A stretch of DNA of 64,000 bases from Candidatus Peribacteria bacterium RIFOXYB1_FULL_54_35 (GCA_001787755.1 MFYJ01000012.1:152169-216168), one strand, 5' to 3'. Shown: positions 53,284 to 61,161, numbered from the stretch's first letter. The notes: generated by a model from the sequence alone, not told the origin. Translations and numbers: made by a program.

Positions 53284-53646
53284 ATGAGCAACATTCGTTC
53301 CCACGAAGATCTTATTGTTTGGCAGAAAGCGATGGAATTGGTGAAGGGCATCTATGAGCTCACATCTCATTTCCCCGATGTAGAGCAGTATTGTCTCACA
53401 CAGCAAATTCGTAGGTCTGCGATCTCTATCCCTTCAAATATTGCTGAGGGAAAAAGACGAGAGTCGAAGAAAGTTCTCCGTAATTTTCTGTTTATGGCAT
53501 TCGGTTCAGGTGCGGAATTGGAAACACAACTCGCAATCGCACGAGCAATGCCATTTTCAAAAAATCTGGATTTCCAGCCAGCGCTCTCACTATTGGATGA
53601 AGTGATGCGCATGCTGAATGTTATGATCAGGAAACTAGCCACCTAG
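53284..53646 (+). CDS. Four-helix-bundle protein, 23S rRNA-intervening-sequence (IVS/Avd-like) family
   Basis: 120 aa. SHEDLIVWQKAMELVKGIYELTSHFPDVEQYCLTQQIRRSAISIPSNIAEGKRRESKKVLRNFLFMAFGSGAELETQLAIA...LLDEVMRMLNVMIRKL is the canonical pattern of the family (W/A-x-L, L-xQ-IRRSA-SIPxNIAEG, L-x-AxGSxxELE-QL). The family was first seen in insertions in 23S rRNA and is related to the Avd protein of diversity-generating retroelements; molecular role unclear, positively charged barrel that binds nucleic acid. The gene is visibly AT-richer than its neighbours and is flanked by the two halves of a GTAG element, suggesting acquisition as a unit. Confidence 0.93.
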   Translation: MSNIRSHEDLIVWQKAMELVKGIYELTSHFPDVEQYCLTQQIRRSAISIPSNIAEGKRRESKKVLRNFLFMAFGSGAELETQLAIARAMPFSKNLDFQPALSLLDEVMRMLNVMIRKLAT

Positions 53647-53653
53647 TTCCTCT

Positions 53654-53693
53654 CTACACTACAAGCCACAATCTACCAGCTACAAGCTACTTG
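53654..53693. repeat. GTAG arm, right half of a split element
   Basis: CTACACT-ACAAGCC... aligned as CTACAAG-CCACAAT-CTACCAG-CTACAAG-CTACTTG. It supplies the TAG stop of the minus-strand DM13 lipoprotein gene. Confidence 0.8.
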
Positions 53694-54268
53694 CTGATCT
53701 GTGCGAAGCCGTAGAGCCGTTCCAGTGCGTTATCCCACAGGACGACGGTGCGGTAGAGCTGCGGATCCTCCACGGGGGGGACGCTGTACTTCTGTGCACC
53801 GTAGGAAGAGCGTAACTGGCCAAGGTCCATGGCGGTCTCGTCCGGGAATTCGGTGTCGCGGGGGTCCACCACGGTCGTCATGTAGAAGTGGAGATCCGGT
53901 CCGGGAGCAACGTCGAATGTGGTGTCTGTGTAGAGGATGTTCTCTCTGTAGAGGAGTTCCCCTTTCGCAGGTTCATTGATGCTGATGAGGAAGCCGGTGA
54001 ATCCCTCGCGCTGCTTTGTGCGTGCATCACGTCCAACTTCCAGCCATTTCTTCCTTGTTTCTTCTATGAGTGCAGCTTTCTGCTTGTCCTCGAGGAGGGG
54101 ATCATTCTGGATCTTGTACTCGACCATACGGTCGACGATCTCCTCCGCGTACCTCTCTGCGTAGAGAGGATTCTCGAGGCGCTGCTCGAGGCTCATTTCA
54201 TTCGGTTCAGCGGAACAACCGGCCAGAAGAAGAGTACTGAGAGTGAGAGTGGAGAGAGACTTTTTCAT
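53687..54268 (-). CDS. Lipoprotein with a DM13-like domain
   Basis: 193 aa. Lipobox TLLLAGC (Cys18). After a helical linker, residues about 95-193 (GELLYRENILYTDTTFDVAPGPDLHFYMTTVVDPRDTEFPDETAMDLGQLRSSYGAQKYSVPPVEDPQLYRTVVLWDNALERLYGFAQI) follow the DM13 pattern (GPDLxxYL, GxxxY.IP, VxLWxxxFxxxFAxA), a domain proposed to act in redox or metal chemistry; the usual Cys of the W-C-x-F segment is Asp/Asn here. Promoter TTGTCC-N16-TACAAT ends 9 nt before the ATG. Stop codon lies in a repeat arm. Confidence 0.82.
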   Translation of the reverse strand: MKKSLSTLTLSTLLLAGCSAEPNEMSLEQRLENPLYAERYAEEIVDRMVEYKIQNDPLLEDKQKAALIEETRKKWLEVGRDARTKQREGFTGFLISINEPAKGELLYRENILYTDTTFDVAPGPDLHFYMTTVVDPRDTEFPDETAMDLGQLRSSYGAQKYSVPPVEDPQLYRTVVLWDNALERLYGFAQISK

Positions 54269-54277
54269 AGGGAGGTC

Positions 54278-54305
54278 ATTGTAAGGGAAGAGAGGCGAGG
54301 GACAA
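54278..54305 (-). promoter_or_regulatory. Promoter of the DM13 lipoprotein gene
   Basis: TTGTCC, 16 nt, TACAAT on the minus strand; 9 nt from the ATG. Confidence 0.6.
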
Positions 54306-54325
54306 GGAAATACGCAGCTTAATAG

Positions 54326-54432
54326 TTTGTTAGGTATATAGCTTCGTTAACTGCATTAGCTTCATGAGAAAAGGTACCAAGGTTTCAAATCCAAAATCCA
54401 AATCCCTAATGAAGCTAATGCAGCTATACGAC
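54326..54432. repeat. Heptamer hairpin element, CTAATGA family
   Basis: Left arm ...GTTAACTGCATTAGCTTCATGAG, right arm CTAATGAAGCTAATGCAGCTATACGACTAG, core TTTCAAATCCAAAATCCAAATCC. The right half is repeated at the start of the window (1-41), so there are two copies about 54.4 kb apart. Confidence 0.8.
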
Positions 54433-54439
54433 TAGTATC

Positions 54440-56230
54440 CTAGTTCAGGAAGACTGGGGGTCCGAGGAGTGTGAAGGCAACGCCCGCCTTCTGGAGTTTT
54501 CTCATGCCGCTTTTGATCTTGTGATTGACGTTCTTCACCAGGTAGTACTGCTTCTCGTAGGAGATATTCCGGATTTTGAGTGTGGACCAGTAGTCTCTGG
54601 CGGCGTTTTTACTCTGCAATTCATTGAGGTAGCAGGCGCGCGAGCTCCCGTTGGAGGCATCCATATGGTAGAGCGTGGGAGCCCAGGTCCTGCGGTACGG
54701 GCGCATGGCGTCTGCCTTCTTCTCGTCATCCACTGCGTCGAGGTTGATGTTCTCCAGCCCGTACTGGCGGTGCCCGTGTTCCACAATATCCTCTGTTTCG
54801 TCAAAGGAGGCCTGGTAGAGCATCTCTTCCCTGTGGCCATTCAGGTACCCGTGATCGTGGCACCACACGAGGTTGTACATTTGTGTCGTGAGTGCGGCAA
54901 GGGTGTTGTATCCGCGCTGCGCAGCTTCGTAGTAGAGCTGCTGCACCGAACTTGGAGCTTCGGCAATGGTTTCCCGCATGCTCTCCAGTGTCTGGGAAAT
55001 AGCTTCTGAGGGGGCATTTCTCTCGTTCTCTGCTCCGCGGAACTGCTTGAGATAGTTCTCCATGGACCGAAGCTCGTGGACATCTTCTCCTTCTGCAATG
55101 GTCCATGCTTCGGCCAGGAGCTCCTCAGCGCCTTCCCAGTCCTTCACCTGCAGCTCGTGCCGGATACGCATTTTGAGATGATCAATTGGTTTGTCGCTCG
55201 GCCCCTTGAGGCCGATGTTCATACTGCGTTCTGCCTCTTCCACGTAGCTCTCACGCTGGAAGTAGTCGAGATCCAGGAACTTCTGCTCAGCGAGCCGGTT
55301 GAAACCTTGCGGCACACCCTTCTGATCCATCTCACGCTCGATGCGGTCATAGCGGTACCGGAGCTTTGTCCATGTGCCGATGTAGTCCTTCAGTTTTCCT
55401 TCGAGGAGGTTCTCGATCTCCTTCGGCGTCCGATCCTGACTGAAGAGGGTTTCCATCCACTTCCCGACTTTGTTCTTGCTCATCGCACCGCTCGCAACCG
55501 CCGCTCCCAAGACGCTTTTCGCTTTGCTGTAGAGTACGGGCAATCGCTCTGCGGCTGCGAGAGCGGCTGTAACATTGGCTGTCAGGTTCTCGCGTTCCAG
55601 GTAGTGCATGGAGAGGAATTTCTGCTCATCGAAGAAGCTCGCAATATCCTCCACGAGGGCCGGAGTGACGTTTTTGATGTGCTTGTCTTTGAGGAGAGTT
55701 TTGCGCTTCTCAGCGGTTTTCTCTGCATGGCTCAGGAGGACGGGGAGCTGGAAGTGCACGAATTCTATCTTTGCGCTTGCGCCGACTTCCGCATCTTTGA
55801 AGCGCTGGAGCCAGCGCTTCTTCGACTCATCGCTGATGACGCGGGCGGCAGGCCTGGAAGCTTCTTCCAGCATTTCATTGAGCTTTTTCCAGGCATCTTC
55901 AATCTTCTGGCGCTGACTGCTTATGCCTCCTTCCATTTTCAGCCACTGGTACTGGTTCTCTATCTCCTGTTTCTCCTGTGCCAGTTCCTCTTCTGTGAGT
56001 GCATGTAAGTTGAGGTTGCGGAAATGCTCCACAGTTCCCAGTGCTGAGGCGGCTTCTTCTGACGAGTGCGCACCGAGCTGGTGGAACGTGTAGCGGATGT
56101 AGTCTGTGAGTCCTTCGATGACTGCTTCCTTCTTTGATTCGAGTGCCCCGAGAGAGACATTGGTGCCTGCTCCGACCGTGAAGTCCTTTTCGAGCTGACC
56201 CGCTGCCGATGCCAATGCAGTATCTGGCAT
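54440..56230 (-). CDS. Large helical protein of unknown function with an internal repeat
   Basis: 596 aa from MPDTALASAAG; the ORF opens 14 codons upstream. No signal peptide or TM. Predicted almost all helical and charged. Two internal segments resemble each other: DEQKFLSMHYLERENLTANVTAALAAAERL and AEQKFLDLDYFQRESYVEEAERSMNIGL, pointing to a duplicated helical module. The C-terminus (ARDYWSTLKIRNISYEKQYYLVKNVNHKIKSGMRKLQKAG) is basic. No family recognised. Divergent from dcd across a hairpin element. Confidence 0.72.
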   Translation of the reverse strand: MPDTALASAAGQLEKDFTVGAGTNVSLGALESKKEAVIEGLTDYIRYTFHQLGAHSSEEAASALGTVEHFRNLNLHALTEEELAQEKQEIENQYQWLKMEGGISSQRQKIEDAWKKLNEMLEEASRPAARVISDESKKRWLQRFKDAEVGASAKIEFVHFQLPVLLSHAEKTAEKRKTLLKDKHIKNVTPALVEDIASFFDEQKFLSMHYLERENLTANVTAALAAAERLPVLYSKAKSVLGAAVASGAMSKNKVGKWMETLFSQDRTPKEIENLLEGKLKDYIGTWTKLRYRYDRIEREMDQKGVPQGFNRLAEQKFLDLDYFQRESYVEEAERSMNIGLKGPSDKPIDHLKMRIRHELQVKDWEGAEELLAEAWTIAEGEDVHELRSMENYLKQFRGAENERNAPSEAISQTLESMRETIAEAPSSVQQLYYEAAQRGYNTLAALTTQMYNLVWCHDHGYLNGHREEMLYQASFDETEDIVEHGHRQYGLENINLDAVDDEKKADAMRPYRRTWAPTLYHMDASNGSSRACYLNELQSKNAARDYWSTLKIRNISYEKQYYLVKNVNHKIKSGMRKLQKAGVAFTLLGPPVFLN

Positions 56231-56316
56231 TGCGTGGATAGTGTAGTGGAAGACACTCTTTTTGCCGCACATTCTTACTGCCTTTTTTTCGTTGTGTGCT
56301 ACGCTTTCTTTCTGAT

Positions 56317-56373
56317 AGAAGGCAGCAGGCAGAAGTCAGAGGTCAGTACTGTCTGCTGTCTTCTGACTTCTCC
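56317..56373. repeat. Heptamer hairpin element, AGGCAGA family
   Basis: Left arm AGGCAGC-AGGCAGA-AGTCAGA-GGTCAGT, right arm GTCTGCT-GTCTTCT-GACTTCT. Only a 4-nt centre. Divergent promoter region of two genes. Confidence 0.8.
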
Positions 56374-56380
56374 TTTCTTC

Positions 56381-57004
56381 ATGATTCTTTCTGATCGAGA
56401 TATTCGCAGGGCCATAGAGGAAGGACGCGTACAAATAGAGTCCGCTCACTCCTCAGATCTACTGGCACACATCCACTCAAGCAGTATGGATCTGCGGCTT
56501 GGCAGCACCTTCAAGCTCTACGAACACAGCAAATTTGCAGTGCTGGACCCGAAGCAGCCTGAGACGTTTGCAACCAACATGCGCATCATCACCGTACAGG
56601 ATGGTGAGCCATTCATCGTGCAGCCGGGGGAGTTTGTTCTGGGTGTCACGCAGGAGAAGATCAAAGTCCCGGACGATCTCGTTGTGCGTGTGGAGGGGAG
56701 GAGCAGTCTCGGGAGGCTCGGCATCATCATCCATTCCACCGCGGGGTTCGTAGATCCCGGTTTCGAAGGCACCATCACACTCGAGATCAGCAACCTCAAT
56801 CGTCTGCCCGTTGCGCTGTACCCGGGCATGCGTGTGTGCCAGATTGCTTTCGAGCAGATGACAAGCCCCGCCGAGAGGCCCTACAACAAGAAGCCCTTCA
56901 GCAAGTACCAGGGGCAGATGTTGCCGGAGGAGAGCAGGCTGACATTGGATCCGGAGTTTGCGGGGTCCAAGTCTGCACCCCTTGAGCGTGTGTCAGGTTT
57001 TTGA
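56381..57004 (+). CDS. dcd: dCTP deaminase
   Basis: 207 aa from MILSDRDIRRAIEEGRVQI. Converts dCTP to dUTP (or to dUMP in bifunctional forms), feeding thymidylate synthesis. MDLRLGSTFKLY, EFVLGVTQEKIKVPDDLVVRVEGRSSLGRLGIIIHSTAGFVDPGFEGTITLEISN (catalytic Glu in the FEGTITLE motif) and MRVCQIAFEQM are hallmark regions. The C-terminal arm that closes the active site (PYNKKPFSKYQGQMLPEESRL) is present. Length is a little above the usual 170-193 aa. Confidence 0.95.
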   Translation: MILSDRDIRRAIEEGRVQIESAHSSDLLAHIHSSSMDLRLGSTFKLYEHSKFAVLDPKQPETFATNMRIITVQDGEPFIVQPGEFVLGVTQEKIKVPDDLVVRVEGRSSLGRLGIIIHSTAGFVDPGFEGTITLEISNLNRLPVALYPGMRVCQIAFEQMTSPAERPYNKKPFSKYQGQMLPEESRLTLDPEFAGSKSAPLERVSGF

Positions 57005-57087
57005 AACACTCCTCCGTCTCGGGGGGGGCTGCTGCTGAGCAGGCTTTTCTTTCCATACGGCTTTGGATGATGGGTTCATCCCTTCTG

Positions 57088-57160
57088 GAAGTTCAGGAGG
57101 GACAGATGTCACCGGAAGAGTGCAAATTGACATTGGACTAGGAATTTGCAGGAGTGTAGG
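57088..57160 (+). pseudogene. Remnant of a second dcd 3' end
   Basis: About 85 nt after dcd the sequence again reads GQMSPEECKLTLD*EFAG, matching the GQMLPEESRLTLDPEFAG end of dcd except for a stop codon and substitutions. Upstream VQEG corresponds to YQG. A degenerate copy of the last codons only. Confidence 0.75.
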
Positions 57161-57194
57161 CGTTTCTCTCTTGGGAGAACCCGCCCCTAGAGGC

Positions 57195-57223
57195 TTGAAA
57201 TTGTTCTCAATATATGGTATAGC
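57195..57223 (+). promoter_or_regulatory. Promoter of the antiporter gene
   Basis: TTGAAA, 17 nt, TATAGC, giving a leader of about 160 nt before the start codon, unusually long for this window. Confidence 0.6.
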
Positions 57224-57229
57224 GTTTGT

Positions 57230-57390
57230 TCCTTCTCTCTGCTCCGCGGGGAGAGGGTGTTCTTTGACATGTTCGGCAGATCTGGAGGTTCCTGTGCAGT
57301 GCGTTCTTGTTGCGTGCTGCTGGGGCAACCTCTTCATTGTACGAAGCGTGGATCATGTCTCACAAAACCCCGAAGAAGGAGGTAACAACA
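57230..57390 (+). promoter_or_regulatory. Long structured 5' leader of the antiporter gene, possible riboswitch or thermosensor
   Basis: Contains stems CTCTC(N10)GAGAG at about 57235-57257 and GAGGTT...AACCTC (about 57282-57333) enclosing TGCAGTGCGTTCTTGTTGCGTGCTGC. Its distal end holds a strong Shine-Dalgarno site. Sodium/lithium riboswitch classes precede some antiporters, but I could not match the consensus. Confidence 0.35.
57376..57383 (+). promoter_or_regulatory. Perfect Shine-Dalgarno sequence
   Basis: AAGGAGGT, 7 nt before ATG 57391. It decides the start (MRHLVPVLLLLTG) against upstream ATGs at 57307 and 57355. Few other genes here have any SD. Confidence 0.85.
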
Positions 57391-58821
57391 ATGAGACATC
57401 TCGTGCCGGTTTTGCTCCTGCTTACAGGCGCGCCCGTGCCGGCAGGAGGACACGGGGCTCATGCGGGAGGCGGTGTGGGGGGTGTCATGGAAGTTATTGG
57501 GCAGCACCAGTGGCTGCTCTGCATTGCGACGGCGGCGTTTGCCGTTGCCGTGCTGCACACCTTCTGCGTGGGGAAGTTCCGGAGCATTGGAGACAGCGCT
57601 CCGGAGGGTTCTATAAAGGAGAACGTCTTCCATCTCCTTGGGGAGGTGGAAGCAGTGTTCCTCCTCTGGAGTGCGGTGGCATTGGCGGCGCTGGCGTGCT
57701 GGCTGGGGTGGGGAAACGCCGTGGCATACGTGGAGTCCAGGAATTACACGGAACCAATGTTCGTGTTTGTCATCATGACGGTTGCGGCAACGCGGCCTGT
57801 CATCGATGCCGTCCAATTCCTCATCCGCGGGTTTTCCCGGGCACTCTTCTTTCTGCCCCGGGAAACGGCGTTCTTCTTCTCGGCACTGTTTGTCGGCCCG
57901 CTGCTCGGCTCATTTGTGACCGAGCCGGCGGCCATGACGGTGACGGCACTTGTCCTGAAGCGGCAGTACTACGACCGTGGCTTAAGCCGCCCGTTCATGT
58001 ACGCCGTTCTGGGGGTGCTCTTTGTGAACGTGTCCATCGGCGGGGTGCTCACACACTTCGCTGCGCCGCCGGTACTCATGGTGGCGGGGACGTGGGGATG
58101 GGACAGCGATCCCACCTTCATGTTCCGCACCTTCGGGTACAAGGCCATGCTCGCAGTTGCCCTGAATACAGCGGCACTCTGCGTGCTCTTCCGGTTACAG
58201 CTTCGCAGCCTTGGCCGGAGGACGGATAGCGATGTCCACAACGGTGACGCAGCCGCAATGGCTGCGCCGCTGTGGGTCATTGCGGCGCACATCGGTTTCC
58301 TGGTGTTCACCGTGGTGCATGTCCACCACAGCAAGATGTTCATGGGCAGCTTTCTGTTCTTCCTCGCGTTCGTTTTTGTGACGCAGGAATTCCAGGAACG
58401 CCTGAAGCTGCGGGAATCACTCCTCGTGGCGGGTTTCCTCGCGGGACTTGTCACGCTGGGTGGTCTGCAGCAGTGGTGGCTGGAGCCAGTGCTCGGTTCG
58501 CTGAACGCGTTCCCGCTCTTCCTCGGTGCCACGGGACTCACGGCGGTTACGGATAACGCGGCTCTCACATACTTAGGGTCGCTCGTTCCCGGTCTCTCGG
58601 CGAGGATGAAGTACGCATTGGTTGCAGGTTCGGTGACCGGCGGCGGCCTCACGGTCATCGCAAACGCGCCGAACCCTGCGGGCTACTCCATCCTCAATCC
58701 TTCTTTCTGTGGTGAGGAGAGGGGAATGACGGGCATAAGTCCGCTTGGGCTTGTCGCTGCCGCGGTTGTACCAACGCTGATTGCGGGGTGCTGCTTCTGG
58801 CTCCTCCCGGCTTTGTGGTGA
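57391..58821 (+). CDS. Putative Na+/H+ antiporter (Na_H_antiport_3-like) integral membrane protein
   Basis: 476 aa with about 12 TM helices after a signal-like first segment. Motifs typical of this uncharacterised antiporter family include ETAFFFSALFVGPLLGSFVTEPAAMTVTALVLKRQYYD, LFVNVSIGGVLTHFAAPPVLMVAGTWGWD, FLGATGLTAVTDNAALTYLGSLVPG and GGGLTVIANAPNPAGY. The paired discontinuous-helix motifs (EPAAMT / TDNAAL, NAPNP) resemble IT-superfamily transporters. Long leader and perfect SD set it apart in regulation. It ends with a strong terminator. Confidence 0.88.
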   Translation: MRHLVPVLLLLTGAPVPAGGHGAHAGGGVGGVMEVIGQHQWLLCIATAAFAVAVLHTFCVGKFRSIGDSAPEGSIKENVFHLLGEVEAVFLLWSAVALAALACWLGWGNAVAYVESRNYTEPMFVFVIMTVAATRPVIDAVQFLIRGFSRALFFLPRETAFFFSALFVGPLLGSFVTEPAAMTVTALVLKRQYYDRGLSRPFMYAVLGVLFVNVSIGGVLTHFAAPPVLMVAGTWGWDSDPTFMFRTFGYKAMLAVALNTAALCVLFRLQLRSLGRRTDSDVHNGDAAAMAAPLWVIAAHIGFLVFTVVHVHHSKMFMGSFLFFLAFVFVTQEFQERLKLRESLLVAGFLAGLVTLGGLQQWWLEPVLGSLNAFPLFLGATGLTAVTDNAALTYLGSLVPGLSARMKYALVAGSVTGGGLTVIANAPNPAGYSILNPSFCGEERGMTGISPLGLVAAAVVPTLIAGCCFWLLPALW

Positions 58822-58848
58822 TCTGCCAGTTGTTGTCAGGGAACTTGA

Positions 58849-58879
58849 CCCCAGTCCGGCTTGCCGGGCTGGGGTTTTC
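58849..58879 (+). terminator. Intrinsic terminator of the antiporter gene
   Basis: CCCCAG(T)CCGGC-TT-GCCGG(G)CTGGGG followed by TTTTCT. Confidence 0.88.
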
Positions 58880-58932
58880 TCTGTATCTGATTGCAAAAGA
58901 GAGTCTGCTTTGCTTTCATGGCTTTGTTTTTC

Positions 58933-58945
58933 CGGACGATTAGCT
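58933..58945 (+). repeat. 5' fragment of tRNA-Val duplicated upstream
   Basis: CGGACGATTAGCT is identical to the first 12 nt of tRNA-Val plus the base before it (59063-59075). A hairpin GTCCCGCACC/GGTGCGGGAC follows at 58955-58989. May be a partial tRNA duplication or an attachment-like scar. Confidence 0.4.
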
Positions 58946-59063
58946 TCCCCCTTCGTCCCGCACCGAAAGCTCGTGCTCTGGTGCGGGACTACGGCGGACA
59001 AGCAGCTTCCAGCTTCGCTTCATAAGTCATTGGGAGTCTCAGGTACTCTGTCATTCACATCAC

Positions 59064-59140
59064 GGACGATTAGCTCAGCTGGTTAGAGCGTACGGTTCAC
59101 ATCCGTAAGGTCACTGGTTCGAATCCAGTATCGTCCACCA
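59064..59140 (+). tRNA. tRNA-Val (anticodon CAC), CCA encoded
   Basis: Acceptor GGACGAT/ATCGTCC, D arm GCTC...GAGC, anticodon stem TACGG/CCGTA around TTCACAT, T arm CTGGTTCGAATCCAG, then ACCA. The following 59141-59230 shows short GTCCGCCTCCGGCGGA and GACCCCGAGCTCACGGTCGAGGGG hairpins but no gene. Confidence 0.96.
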
Positions 59141-59230
59141 TTCGACTCGTCCGCCTCCGGCGGATTCGCTCACCGTTCGACCCCGAGCTCACGGTCGAGG
59201 GGTGGTAAACCACAACCGGATTCCGTGCTT

Positions 59231-60445
59231 TCAGAGAGGCTGCTTCTTCTGCTGTATGTTCGTAGATTCCTCGTACATGAGCAGGAGAGCCAGGCCGAAC
59301 ACCGTGATGACGACACCGAGGTAGTTATCATACAGGAAGCGTGAGAGGAAGAGGACCGGCCACAGGAAAGCTCCGTAGTAGAGGACCATGCGGCCCATGC
59401 CGGGCCTGCGCTTCAGGTCCACGATCAGCACGGCAAGGAGGGGTAGCAGCAGGAGCTGAAGCAGTGCCGAGGGGAAGGGGTTGTGGATGTCGCTGATGAT
59501 CTTCAGGTTCACGAGTGCCATGCTGAGTCCGAGACCGGCAATAGGATAGCTCGTAGGCAGCGTGCCCGCCGGGAAGCCGTAGATATCATCCACAAATGCG
59601 TGCCAGTCCCAGAGGACGAACGGCAGGACGATCGCGCACGCGAGGAGTGCCGAAGGTGCCAGTTTTTTGATCGGGTGTATCTTCAGGTATCCGGTCGCGT
59701 AGAGGTACGTGAGGAAGAATGGCACTATGAACCACGCCATGTGTTTTGAAGTTGCCGAAAGTACCAGGAAAAGGAGTGCTGCTTGGGCGTGGCCATGGCG
59801 CAGCATGGCGAGAGATGCGAAGAGCATGGAGAGGAAGACTACATCGCTCCTGCCAACTTCGAAGAACCTGCTAAAGAGCGGGTTGAAGACGAAGAGCGTG
59901 ATCGCCGCGAGCTTGCGGTCGGGATCCCGAAAGAGAAAGTAGAGCGCCCCAATGCCGATCCAGAATAGCGGGAGCTGGGAAATACGATCGTCGTACCAGC
60001 CGAAGAGACCCTGCCAGAGCAGGAAGAAGGGCACCGATTTCAGGAAGGTAAACGGGAGGGCAATGACGTGATCCAGTGCCGGGTTCCCGCGCCAAAACGG
60101 TTCCATGGGTGTTCCTCTATAGTCCATGGCGTAGGGGTTTTGGCCATGGACAAGGAAGGAAACTGCCTCTTCCATTTGGAGCGAGTGATCATGGACGAAG
60201 AACCCTGGTTTTCTTGCGTGGCGTTGCGAGATGGACTCGACGTTCTGGTGGTAGACGGTGAGCAGGATGATGATGAACAGCAGCGCGCATTTCACCTGGT
60301 GCACGCGGGGACGGGCCGGACGCGCGGCGATGGAGATGCCCATGTAGACGAAGAGGAGCAGACTCGCGATCAGCTGCTCTGTGCCGTTTCCTGTGCGAAC
60401 GAGGTACTGGAAGACGCCGGTGAGCAGCAACACCGCGTCGATCAT
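59231..60445 (-). CDS. Multi-TM membrane protein, GT-C-like glycosyltransferase or polysaccharide-assembly protein
   Basis: 404 aa with about 10 TM segments. The extracytoplasmic first loop contains NPYAMDYRGTPMEPFWRGNP, of the type found in GT87/mannosyltransferase-like enzymes where a Tyr/Asp or Asp-Asp motif acts on a lipid-linked sugar; assignment as GT-C is inference. Starts at MIDAVLLLTGVFQYLV: the ORF's first 102 codons overlap the GT2 gene out of frame. The start overlaps the GT2 stop (ATGA). It follows the GT2 gene, which probably makes a polyprenyl-phosphate sugar donor. Confidence 0.78.
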   Translation of the reverse strand: MIDAVLLLTGVFQYLVRTGNGTEQLIASLLLFVYMGISIAARPARPRVHQVKCALLFIIILLTVYHQNVESISQRHARKPGFFVHDHSLQMEEAVSFLVHGQNPYAMDYRGTPMEPFWRGNPALDHVIALPFTFLKSVPFFLLWQGLFGWYDDRISQLPLFWIGIGALYFLFRDPDRKLAAITLFVFNPLFSRFFEVGRSDVVFLSMLFASLAMLRHGHAQAALLFLVLSATSKHMAWFIVPFFLTYLYATGYLKIHPIKKLAPSALLACAIVLPFVLWDWHAFVDDIYGFPAGTLPTSYPIAGLGLSMALVNLKIISDIHNPFPSALLQLLLLPLLAVLIVDLKRRPGMGRMVLYYGAFLWPVLFLSRFLYDNYLGVVITVFGLALLLMYEESTNIQQKKQPL

Positions 60446-61152
60446 GGTTCCTGGGGGAAGAGAGTTTTCAGAGTGGCGAGCCCGTAGTGGATCGATTTGC
60501 AGAATGAGATGGAGGACGAATCCGAGGCGTACCGCACGGGGATGGCCACCTCGGCGATCCGCATGCGGCGGCGGGCGACCGCTGCAATCATCTGCGAGTC
60601 GAAACTGAAGTCGTCGGAGAACCGCCGGTAGGGCACTGTCTCCAGCAGCGCGCGGGTATACGCGCGGTAGCCGGAGTGGCACTCCGAAAGGCTGGTTCCG
60701 AGGACAGCGTTCTGGAGGCCCGTGAGGAGCCGGTTGCCGCAGTAGCGCCACCAGTCCATGCCCTCCTGGCGGGGGTCGCCGTCGAGGAACCGTGAACCTA
60801 TGACCATGTCGGCTGTTCCCCCCCGCAGGGGTGCGATCATCTGCGGCACCCTGCTTGGGTCGTACTGGAAATCCGGGTGGATCATCACCACGATGTCTGC
60901 GCTCCGACGAAGCGCTTCGTCGTAGCAGGTCTTCTGGTTGCCGCCGTACCCGTGGTTCTTGGGATGCACGATCACATGCAGCCCGGGGATCGCTGTGGCG
61001 AAGGCGACCGTCTCGTCGCTGCTCGCGTCATCCACGAGGATCATTTCGTGCACCGCATCTTTCGGGATCGCGTCGCACGTTCGGCGAACCGTCGCGGCCG
61101 CGTTGAATGCCGGCAGGACGGCAATGACTTTCGGCGCTGGTTGGCTCATCAT
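60442..61152 (-). CDS. Family 2 glycosyltransferase (polyprenyl-phosphate glycosyltransferase type)
   Basis: 236 aa. GT-A fold: KVIAVLPAFNAAATVRRTCDAIP, MILVDDASSDETVAFA, HPKNHGYGGNQKTCYDEALRRSADIVVMIHPDFQYDPSRVPQMI (the DxD-like region as HPDFQ), ADMVIGSRFLDGDPRQEG, then a FSDDFSFDSQMIAAV region. Resembles DPM1-like and DPG synthases that transfer sugar from NDP-sugar to lipid phosphate at the inner membrane. No C-terminal TM, so it needs the partner membrane protein encoded just downstream. Divergent from the methyltransferase with only 9 nt between start codons. Confidence 0.88.
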   Translation of the reverse strand: MMSQPAPKVIAVLPAFNAAATVRRTCDAIPKDAVHEMILVDDASSDETVAFATAIPGLHVIVHPKNHGYGGNQKTCYDEALRRSADIVVMIHPDFQYDPSRVPQMIAPLRGGTADMVIGSRFLDGDPRQEGMDWWRYCGNRLLTGLQNAVLGTSLSECHSGYRAYTRALLETVPYRRFSDDFSFDSQMIAAVARRRMRIAEVAIPVRYASDSSSISFCKSIHYGLATLKTLFPQEP

Positions 61153-61161
61153 ATTTCATGC

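Noticed and set aside
57063-58229. 388-aa plus-strand ORF overlapping the antiporter
   Set aside because: Runs through the dcd remnant and leader and overlaps the antiporter in another frame; the antiporter has the SD and the TM pattern.
59231-60751. Long start of the membrane protein (506 aa)
   Set aside because: The first 102 codons overlap the GT2 gene and are Arg/Pro-rich; the ATGA overlap start at 60445 begins with a TM helix.
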